Positions 24,661-29,991 of a DNA stretch of 29,991 nucleotides are shown in pieces; position 1 is the first letter of the stretch, and each line of letters starts with the position of its first letter. Source of the DNA: a virus; the IMG/VR virus record IMGVR_UViG_3300020448_000027, positions 1 to 29,991 of that record; one strand, 5' to 3'. Both the position numbers and the translations under genes were made by a program. The notes beneath the pieces are model-generated. The model worked only from the letters and a program-made list of their open reading frames with translations. It was not told the DNA's origin and made no database searches.

Positions 24661-24879
24661 TTAAGTTGGGTAGTTTAAATCTCCACTTTTACCGCCATCA
24701 AGCAATGGTATTTGTAACGATTTAGTTCCAGCTTTTCTACCCATAGCAATTTTTGTGTCAGCTTTCTTTTTCTTCTGTTGCTTACCAACAACAACAGCAT
24801 CAGCAGTTTCTTCTATAGGAGAATCAACTGGTTCGGGTGCTGGTGCAGGTGGTGGCTTGGGTCGTGATCCAAAACACAT
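24661..24879 (-). CDS. Small virion-type protein, 72 aa (MCFG family, gp7.3-like end)
   Basis: The product opens MCFGSRPKPPPAPAPEPVD, then an acidic part, a lysine run (QQKKKKADTK) and the end GRKAGTKSLQIPLLDGG. The C-terminal part resembles the end of T7 gp7.3 (GRKKARAGGKKSLSVARSSG), a small ejected tail protein, and lies just before the portal gene as expected for this region. The start MCFG is shared with its upstream neighbour, suggesting duplication. A virion role is inferred from these matches. Confidence 0.7.
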   Translation of the reverse strand: MCFGSRPKPPPAPAPEPVDSPIEETADAVVVGKQQKKKKADTKIAMGRKAGTKSLQIPLLDGGKSGDLNYPT

Positions 24880-24913
24880 AATAAATATTATTTTTTCCTT
24901 ATACTAGCATGAA

Positions 24914-25144
24914 CTAAATTAAAGTCTTCTTTTTAGTTTGCGTTAGCTTTTGTGCTGTAGCAATAGTTGGGTTAGAAAAGTTTTTAGTCTCTTTTTGTTT
25001 TGCAATCTTTAGTGAGTCTGCTGTTTCGGTTTTTTTCTTTTTCTCTTCTATACCTTCTTGTTCGCCTGTAATTACAACAGGGTCATTCTTGCTTTGATAC
25101 TTTGCAACTCTTGGTTGAGTACTGCCACCACCACCAAAACACAT
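24914..25144 (-). CDS. Small protein, 76 aa (MCFG family paralogue)
   Basis: It starts MCFGGGGSTQPRVAKYQSKN and has a middle lysine run (EEKKKKTETADSLKIAKQK). The layout, MCFG start then a KKKK run then an SLK/QI motif, repeats that of the 72-aa gene directly downstream. It probably arose by duplication. It may correspond to T7 gp6.7, another small ejected protein before the portal gene. Function not shown. It starts 2 bases after the stop of the upstream gene. Confidence 0.68.
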   Translation of the reverse strand: MCFGGGGSTQPRVAKYQSKNDPVVITGEQEGIEEKKKKTETADSLKIAKQKETKNFSNPTIATAQKLTQTKKKTLI

Positions 25145-25146
25145 AG

Positions 25147-25341
25147 CTAGTTCTCCAATACTCTATTAGTTAACATAGTTTCTTTTTGTCTTAGTTGTTG
25201 TTCAATAAGATATTCAACAACAGACCTCTGCCCTGCACGATACCACACTTCACGATCTGAAAGCGATAGGTCTGGGTGTCTGTTAGGAAATACAGCATCT
25301 AAAGCTTGTATAAGTTCGTCAGTAATTACAGGTAAAGACAC
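25147..25341 (-). CDS. Small conserved hypothetical protein, 64 aa (GTG start)
   Basis: The start codon is GTG at 25341-25339; no ATG is available nearby. The sequence begins MSLPVITDELIQALDAVFPN, followed by RHPDLSLSDREVWYRAGQRS and VVEYLIEQQLRQ. A DREVWY-AGQRSVV-YL pattern is typical of a small protein found before the portal region in marine podophages and cyanophages. It is the first gene after the terminator and possible promoter, so it opens the structural gene block. Function unknown. Confidence 0.75.
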   Translation of the reverse strand: MSLPVITDELIQALDAVFPNRHPDLSLSDREVWYRAGQRSVVEYLIEQQLRQKETMLTNRVLEN

Positions 25342-25364
25342 AAAAATTTAAGAGCTATCTCTAT

Positions 25365-25390
25365 ATTATATGTTAGTCTGTAGATAGCAA
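25365..25390 (-). promoter_or_regulatory. Possible promoter before the structural gene block
   Basis: On the minus strand a perfect TATAAT (25370-25365) is preceded by TTGCTA (25390-25385) with a 14-base spacer, short for sigma70. The following TATAGAGATAG resembles the initiation end of T7-type promoters. It lies just after the terminator and about 25 bases before the GTG start. Which polymerase, if any, uses it cannot be told from sequence. Confidence 0.35.
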
Positions 25391-25415
25391 GGAGTGGTTA
25401 CCTTGTTGCAACGCT

Positions 25416-25455
25416 AAGAAAACCTCAAGGGTGTGGTTCCTCTTGGGGTTTTCTT
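25416..25455 (-). terminator. Strong hairpin terminator after the exonuclease gene, possibly bidirectional
   Basis: Arms 25416-25429 and 25442-25455 pair over 14 bp including one G.T, with a 12-base loop. Each arm ends in an A or T run (AAAACC/GGTTTT), so a U-run follows on either strand. It overlaps the exonuclease stop codon. It separates the replication genes from the structural genes. Confidence 0.8.
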
Positions 25456-26189
25456 TATGGGTTCCAAAGTTTTACTTCTCCTGTATTGTAATCATAATCT
25501 CCTTCTCGCAGTATCCTTGTAAGCCTTGCGTTCAAGATAGCATCAGCAATCGTATAACCTTTCTTAGTGTATGTCTCCTGTACCTTAGACCATAGTGCTT
25601 CTTTGGTATCAGGTATATCGGCTAAAGTCTTTGAAGCTGTAACCATACCCATACCTTTGATACCTAGTATTCCGTCACCAGCATCACCAGCTAACGACAT
25701 CTCAAACCAATGTCTGTTTGCTTTTTTGTTTGTGATATGTTCTATCTCGTCATCAGCAATAAGTTTGCATGGTAGTGTTCTCATATCTTTATCAACTGAA
25801 ACTATTATCGGGTCTTTGTATCTGCCGTTGGTAGCAAGCAAACCTAATACGTCATCACCTTCTAAGTTATCATAAGATACAGTTTCATATTTTTCTTTTA
25901 CTTCTTTTATAACACTCTTAAGTGCAAGTGGTTTACGTTTACCTATCCTGTTGATCTTGTACTCAGGAAATATCTCATGTCGAAATGTAGGGTAAGAAGT
26001 AAAACACATAACTATGTCATGCTCACTGTCAGCAATAGTTCTATAAACATCTAATCTGTTTTCTATCAGGTTGAGTATGTCTCTTTCATCAGAGTGAAGA
26101 GTATGCTCCCAATCATTCCATCTTGTATCTTGCTCACAGGCACAGCAAGAATTGTAGATCAACCAATCAGCATCAATAAGTAAAGTCAT
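25455..26189 (-). CDS. 5'-3' exonuclease (T7 gp6-like, FEN family), 244 aa
   Basis: A structure-specific nuclease that removes RNA primers, helps recombination and degrades host DNA. Active-site acids seen: D6 and D8 in LLIDADW, E110/D112/D113 in LEGDDVLG, D133 and D135 in SVDKDMRTLP, and D169/D172 in AGDAGDG. A helix-hairpin-helix GIKGMGMVTASKTL follows. The end GEVKLWNP matches the T7 gp6 end (EIYLWRP). Slightly shorter than T7 gp6 (300). It follows the primase-helicase after 2 bases, with no DNA polymerase gene in between. Confidence 0.94.
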   Translation of the reverse strand: MTLLIDADWLIYNSCCACEQDTRWNDWEHTLHSDERDILNLIENRLDVYRTIADSEHDIVMCFTSYPTFRHEIFPEYKINRIGKRKPLALKSVIKEVKEKYETVSYDNLEGDDVLGLLATNGRYKDPIIVSVDKDMRTLPCKLIADDEIEHITNKKANRHWFEMSLAGDAGDGILGIKGMGMVTASKTLADIPDTKEALWSKVQETYTKKGYTIADAILNARLTRILREGDYDYNTGEVKLWNP

Positions 26190-26191
26190 AG

Positions 26192-27796
26192 CTAAATAAA
26201 ATCCTCATATACAACAAGCCGACCTGTCTTCTGGTCGTACAGTAATTTATCTACTTCTCCTGTCATACCAGTATGTCTTGATTTCAACACCTTTAGTTGT
26301 AATCGCTGTCTCTCACTAGCTTCTCCTGTTTGGTTTCTTGATGCAGATAGTACAACATCTGATAGTTGAAGAAGACTATGGCTACCTCTCAAGTCTGATG
26401 TATCAACCTCCCTACCCGACTCATGTGATTGTCCTTGTGGTCTGCGTAAGTGGCTGACCAATACAATAGCTATACCAGTTGCTTCACTTAAACTTCTTAG
26501 CTTGGTCATTATTATATCTATTGCTTTGCGTTCATTATCTAGTTCAAGACCAGACAAGACTATGCTTATGTGATCTAGTATGACTACCTTTACTCCATCA
26601 ACAGTAGCTAAATATCTTATCTGTTCTAGTAATACATCAGGTTCAAGACTACCAAAGTGGTTATATAAAAAAAGATTGCGTGTTGAGGTGAGGTTATCAA
26701 ACGCAATCCGCAGATCATCTTTAGTTATGACATCTTCATTTAAGTGCAAAGGAATGTTTAAGTCAATACCTACAAGACCTTGAAGAGTTCTTTGTACTGA
26801 TTCTTCCAACCCAATGTAACCAACCTTTAGCTTTCTTTTAAGGAAGTGATGGCATAGCTCCCTGCATATCGTGGACTTACCTGCACCACTAGCACTAGCT
26901 ACTGTAAATATCTGACTAGGAAACAAACCTTTTGTATATTCGTTCAGCTTTGGAAATGGAAAGTCTGATACAGGTTTACTTGTTTCTTTGGTAAATAAAT
27001 CCCAAGCGTCTGCTGCATTTATAAGAGAGTCAGGTCTTACTGGTCTAGCTTTCCATAGCCTATCTTTGACTAGCTCACTTTCTGCTGATACAAGATGATC
27101 GTTTATATCATTACGATCTAGTCTTGCTATGGCAACCTTACCCTTTGGTAAAACTTCCATACATTTATCTGCTGCTTTCATACCTGCAAAATCATTATCA
27201 AAACAAATAACAATACGACAAAAAGTATCAAGCCATTTGTAGTTAGCTGCTAGGTACTTGGCTGCTGATTGTACGCCTGACGGAATGGAGACACAGGGGA
27301 ACTTATTACCTTGTATCTGACTAGCACTCATGCAATCTATCTCACCTTCACAAACAGTTATAAATACAGAACCATTACCTCCATGCTGTCTCCAAAGATG
27401 CTGACCCCATAGCTGTACCTTTGACATATCTCCTATCCATATAAACTTCTTATCTTGAAAGCGTATGTGCTGTGCAACATCATTACCTTTCTGATCTTTA
27501 TATGTAGCTACTTGTACTGGCTGCCCTCTGTACTCTGCCTGTCCATAACCAAATAGTTCTGAAGTTTCTTTTGTGATTCCACGTTTGGGTAAAGCTATAG
27601 GTGTTACCTTCAACAACTTTGGGTTTGGTTTGTATATAGGAATGATCTTGGTGGTCACTTTCTTTTCTTTTTTGTTTGGGTAGTAGGTGTAGCCACAGTC
27701 CATAGTGAAACAATGGTGGTGTCCATCATCAAAGACTGCGCAGTTTTTTTTACCGCACTCAGGGCAAACTATTTTATTCTTGTACTGACTTTTCAT
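26192..27796 (-). CDS. Primase-helicase (T7 gp4-like), 534 aa
   Basis: A bifunctional replication enzyme. Residues 11-34 form a zinc finger (CPEC then C29 and C34) that reads the primer site. The Toprim primase core has CEGEID with E150 and CFDNDFAG with D200/D202. The RecA/DnaB helicase part has Walker A ASGAGKST (K307), VVILDHIS (D408) and VLVSHLRRP (H449), then DLRGSHSLLQLSD. Length is close to T7 gp4A (566). Its start overlaps the upstream small gene by 23 bases. Confidence 0.96.
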   Translation of the reverse strand: MKSQYKNKIVCPECGKKNCAVFDDGHHHCFTMDCGYTYYPNKKEKKVTTKIIPIYKPNPKLLKVTPIALPKRGITKETSELFGYGQAEYRGQPVQVATYKDQKGNDVAQHIRFQDKKFIWIGDMSKVQLWGQHLWRQHGGNGSVFITVCEGEIDCMSASQIQGNKFPCVSIPSGVQSAAKYLAANYKWLDTFCRIVICFDNDFAGMKAADKCMEVLPKGKVAIARLDRNDINDHLVSAESELVKDRLWKARPVRPDSLINAADAWDLFTKETSKPVSDFPFPKLNEYTKGLFPSQIFTVASASGAGKSTICRELCHHFLKRKLKVGYIGLEESVQRTLQGLVGIDLNIPLHLNEDVITKDDLRIAFDNLTSTRNLFLYNHFGSLEPDVLLEQIRYLATVDGVKVVILDHISIVLSGLELDNERKAIDIIMTKLRSLSEATGIAIVLVSHLRRPQGQSHESGREVDTSDLRGSHSLLQLSDVVLSASRNQTGEASERQRLQLKVLKSRHTGMTGEVDKLLYDQKTGRLVVYEDFI

Positions 27797-27962
27797 CTAA
27801 GTCTTTTCCATATATAACTCGTTCAAGAGATGACTTGGTTATGTATTCATTAAGGTGTATGTCAATCCATTCTTTACCATTAAATGCAACCCAAACAGCC
27901 CTTTGGTCATCAAACATAAGACAACCTGCTTTGGGATTTGGAGGTAGAGGAAATTTAGGCAT
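27774..27962 (-). CDS. Small hypothetical protein, 62 aa
   Basis: The open frame reaches an ATG at 28025, but ATG 27962-27960 gives a short 8-base overlap with endonuclease I and is preferred. The product is MPKFPLPPNPKAGCLMFDDQ then RAVWVAFNGKEWIDIHLNEY. I do not recognise it. In T7 this slot carries gp3.5 lysozyme; no Zn-amidase motif is found here. It overlaps the primase-helicase start by 23 bases, so it is probably coupled to it. Confidence 0.65.
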   Translation of the reverse strand: MPKFPLPPNPKAGCLMFDDQRAVWVAFNGKEWIDIHLNEYITKSSLERVIYGKDLDEKSVQE

Positions 27963-28317
27963 ACCATTCAGAGGGAATAAATTTGTCGCAGTATTGGAAC
28001 CCATGTCTCGTACACCATTTGGCATACGAGATAGAGTTCTTGGCTTTTGATAGTTTGGTCTTGCTGTTTTGAAAGCAAAACCTTATATCTAAGTCGGGTC
28101 TTGTCTCCTTAATAATAAGGTGTTTGCGTCTGTCTTCTTTTGAGAAGTAGCCCTTCGTTTCCACAATAAAATTGTTGAGGATAAAGTCAGGCCGATAGGT
28201 GCAAGTAATTTCATAGTCAACGCTGATAGTTTCATAGGTAAATACAATTTTCTTTTTGATTAAGTTGTCAGCAAACGAAGCTTCAAACTTACTTTTGTAT
28301 TTAGAAGTCGGCTGCAT
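27955..28317 (-). CDS. Endonuclease I, Holliday junction resolvase (T7 gp3-like), 120 aa
   Basis: It resolves branched DNA and helps break host DNA. With the start at ATG 28317 (GGGGGA about 8 bases before it), the T7 catalytic set is found: E12 in KFEASFA, D44 in YRPDF, E53 and K55 in IVETKG. Further matches are DRRKHLIIKETRPDLDIRF and CTRHGFQYCDKFIPSEW. A longer frame up to 28419 exists but lies inside the SSB gene and adds no family sequence. It overlaps the SSB end by 17 bases. Confidence 0.94.
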   Translation of the reverse strand: MQPTSKYKSKFEASFADNLIKKKIVFTYETISVDYEITCTYRPDFILNNFIVETKGYFSKEDRRKHLIIKETRPDLDIRFCFQNSKTKLSKAKNSISYAKWCTRHGFQYCDKFIPSEWYA

Positions 28318-28984
28318 TGGGTTGTTTCCCCCAATCACCTGTGTGTCCTGTAACTGTTTTTTCTTCATAACTACTTGGTGGTGCTGCTTCAAAGTCTGGG
28401 CTGCCTGTCCACTCAACATGATTTCTAACTATGACTTGTAAAGGTTGGCATCTTATACCGACACCATTAGCACCTGCGTCATAGCCACTACACTTCATAG
28501 ACATCTGGCCTTCTGTCATAGGACTAATCTTTTCATACTCTTTCTTTTCTTCGTCTGTCATAAGACGTAGAGGGTCTTCGTTTGCCCAGAAAGTAACAGG
28601 TGGATTAGTCCATACATCACCATTTTGTTTTACCCCACCAGCTTTCTTATTAGTCTTGATGACTAGGTATTCATCTTCTAAATAATAAGGTAGAGATGGT
28701 TCTCCAAACTTATTTTTTGTAAGGGTAAACTTTCTATCTGGATAGTATTCCTTTAATGAAACTTTCCATCTTTCAAGTAGGTCTTCTAGCTGTGAGTAGA
28801 TATGTTCTACTGCATCAACTTCTCTACCTTTGTCATCTTTCATCATTGTGCCTTTCTTTATAAGACACTCTGCTTTGTATTTCTTGACACCCTTGTACTC
28901 GTCAGGGGTTACAAGATATGAATACCTAAAGTTTGTAGGATTCGGTGTGACTATTTTAATAGTCTCTGGCTTGAGTTCTTCCAT
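28301..28984 (-). CDS. Single-stranded DNA-binding protein (T7 gp2.5-like), 227 aa
   Basis: It covers ssDNA and coordinates polymerase and helicase. Identified by place between RNA polymerase and endonuclease I and by length (T7 gp2.5 is 232). Seen: TPNPTNFRYSYLVTPDEYKG at the start, YKAECLIKKGT, PYYLEDEYLVIKTNKKAGG, and NGVGIRCQPLQVIVRNH in the OB-fold region. The chain ends in AADF, keeping the final Phe that is essential in T7 gp2.5, although the acidic tail is weak here (few Asp/Glu in the last 15 residues). Confidence 0.88.
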   Translation of the reverse strand: MEELKPETIKIVTPNPTNFRYSYLVTPDEYKGVKKYKAECLIKKGTMMKDDKGREVDAVEHIYSQLEDLLERWKVSLKEYYPDRKFTLTKNKFGEPSLPYYLEDEYLVIKTNKKAGGVKQNGDVWTNPPVTFWANEDPLRLMTDEEKKEYEKISPMTEGQMSMKCSGYDAGANGVGIRCQPLQVIVRNHVEWTGSPDFEAAPPSSYEEKTVTGHTGDWGKQPNAADF

Positions 28985-29015
28985 GTTTTTACCTTGGTTT
29001 GGTTTCCGTTTTATT

Positions 29016-29032
29016 GCGTCTATAAAAGACGT
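29016..29032 (-). other. Short hairpin between RNA polymerase and SSB genes
   Basis: CGTCT (29017-29021) pairs with AGACG (29027-29031) around a 5-base AT loop, extended by a G.T pair. It lies in the 73-base gap between the two genes. It is too weak and lacks a T-run, so it is more likely an RNA processing or mRNA end-protecting element than a terminator. Just before it on the minus strand is TATAGTAAGGGA, which resembles the start end of T7-type promoters. Confidence 0.4.
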
Positions 29033-29057
29033 TCCCTTACTATACCTTGATCTCTTG

Positions 29058-29991
29058 CTATGTAAATATATATGGTGCTGTCAACACATCTGTAATATCG
29101 TAGTCACCCATATCTAGTGCTGCTGGTAACTTACTTGTATCGCTTAATTGTTGTGTTGTTTGGTGGTATAAGTTATCAAGATTATTGTCACTATAAATCT
29201 TAAAGAAACTTTGCTTTACACATTCGATAAACCTTTGAAGCTCACTAGCTGGACTGCCATAGCAATCATGTATGACGCAAAAGTTTTTTAGTCCATGCTT
29301 GCTTGCTTCTACTAAACTCATGTGACAATGTGCAGCATCAAGACTGTGTATATAATTACTAGGAAAACCCTGTGCCTGTCTGCGTTTATCTACCTTAGTA
29401 GTATCAGGTTCAGCTAGACTTAGCCTGACGCTTGAGTTACTTAGTTTAGTCTTTACTCTTTTGACATCATTCTTGTAGTAGTTCTGTTGTACAAGAAACC
29501 CTGATGGTGTATGCCAAGAGATAGGTTTGTTTTCTTTATTGAAACATAACGCTGTAGTCTGCAAGTACTTCAATACCTCATAGCTTTCTGGGGTTACATA
29601 CTGAACAGCCTGTTCAATCATGGTTGCCAGATAAAAATTATTCTTAAAATTTTTTGCAACAAAAACATTTTCATTTACAAAGTATCTTTCTATGTAGTTT
29701 GCTATGCCGAATGTAGTTGAGTTATATGGAATCATAAGCACAGGTTTTTTTATAAACTTTCTTGTCAACTTGTCTTTCTGTACATACCAGATTGCAGCTT
29801 GCTCTGCTTTGTCATACTTCAGTAGCATCAATAGAACATCAAGTATTTGTTTATATAAATCCTGTTGTTGTTTTACATTTTGTAGGTTAACTTTGTTAGC
29901 TAAATGTCGATTAGATATAAGACCTGCTATGTGTTGGTAGCCATTGTTCGTACCATCAAGACAGCAAACATGATGTGATACATAGCCATAC
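29058..29991 (-). CDS. Single-subunit DNA-directed RNA polymerase (T7 gp1-like), partial, N-terminus outside window
   Basis: 310 C-terminal residues are visible, from the right edge. Motif A is CCLDGTNNGYQHIAGL (catalytic Asp, matches T7 D537). Motif B is LTRKFIKKPVLMIPYNS (matches T7 R627 to Y639, with Asn instead of the Gly after Tyr). Motif C is VIHDCYGSPA (matches T7 D812). The palm block RRQAQGFPSNYIHSLDAAH is also present. The enzyme should transcribe middle and late phage genes from its own promoters. The segment between motifs A and B is much shorter than in T7. Confidence 0.97.
   Translation of the reverse strand, partial: YGYVSHHVCCLDGTNNGYQHIAGLISNRHLANKVNLQNVKQQQDLYKQILDVLLMLLKYDKAEQAAIWYVQKDKLTRKFIKKPVLMIPYNSTTFGIANYIERYFVNENVFVAKNFKNNFYLATMIEQAVQYVTPESYEVLKYLQTTALCFNKENKPISWHTPSGFLVQQNYYKNDVKRVKTKLSNSSVRLSLAEPDTTKVDKRRQAQGFPSNYIHSLDAAHCHMSLVEASKHGLKNFCVIHDCYGSPASELQRFIECVKQSFFKIYSDNNLDNLYHQTTQQLSDTSKLPAALDMGDYDITDVLTAPYIFT

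Noticed and set aside
27498-27713. Minus-strand 71-codon frame inside the primase-helicase
   Set aside because: Out-of-frame shadow of a well-supported enzyme gene.
28318-28419. Longer start for endonuclease I
   Set aside because: The added residues lie within the SSB gene in another frame and have no match to T7 gp3; the ATG at 28317 has a purine-rich site before it.
1-29991. tRNA genes, CRISPR arrays, insertion sequences, integrase
   Set aside because: I saw no cloverleaf, no direct-repeat/spacer array, no transposase or integrase motif in any frame. A tool scan could still find a weak tRNA.

Overview
The window is about 30 kb of an AT-rich, T7-like podophage genome (Autographiviridae type), most likely from a marine phage. 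The core gene order matches T7 read along the minus strand from right to left. It runs: single-subunit RNA polymerase (C-terminal part, cut by the right edge), gp2.5-like ssDNA-binding protein, gp3-like endonuclease I, gp4-like primase-helicase, gp6-like exonuclease, portal, scaffold, major capsid, tail tubular proteins A and B, four internal virion proteins (gp13 to gp16 equivalents), a very long tail fibre, and small and large terminase (the large one cut by the left edge). Several accessory families here resemble ones I know from marine cyanophages and other marine phages. These include a 2OG-Fe(II) oxygenase, tiny basic proteins beside the capsid gene, and a small signal-peptide/holin-like cassette. 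No photosynthesis or hli gene is visible, so the host (picocyanobacterium, SAR11 or another marine bacterium) stays open.

Layout. 1-2524 (minus): terminase large and small subunits, two small unknown genes, 2OG oxygenase. 2571-3677 (plus): the only forward-strand block, holding a holin-like membrane protein and two predicted secreted proteins. 3628-5052 (minus): small genes downstream of the tail fibre, chained by TAATG stop-start overlaps. 5052-9107: 1351-residue tail fibre. 9110-16608: internal virion (ejection) proteins. 16608-19675: tail tube. 19679-21047: capsid region with a terminator. 21158-22121: five tiny genes. 22121-25341: scaffold, portal and small pre-portal genes. 25342-25454: terminator and a possible promoter. 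25455-29991: replication and transcription genes. The longest gene-free stretches are only about 110-125 bases.

The most striking feature is a 261-nt group I intron (20466-20726) inside the major capsid gene. All helices P1 to P9.1 can be drawn by hand, the conserved P/Q/R/S core elements are present, and splicing restores a continuous 328-residue capsid protein. Without splicing the capsid would stop after 117 residues. The intron carries no homing endonuclease.

Other points of note are the absence of a DNA polymerase gene between primase-helicase and exonuclease, and a cupredoxin-like domain with a full set of possible type-1 copper ligands inserted in the tail-fibre repeats. A LysM plus lytic transglycosylase module sits on the gp15 equivalent rather than on the gp16 equivalent. 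The large terminase has no ATG: its only plausible start is a TTG directly after, and in frame with, the TAA stop of the small terminase. A short SLKI/SLQI motif in a basic setting recurs in four small morphogenesis-region proteins.
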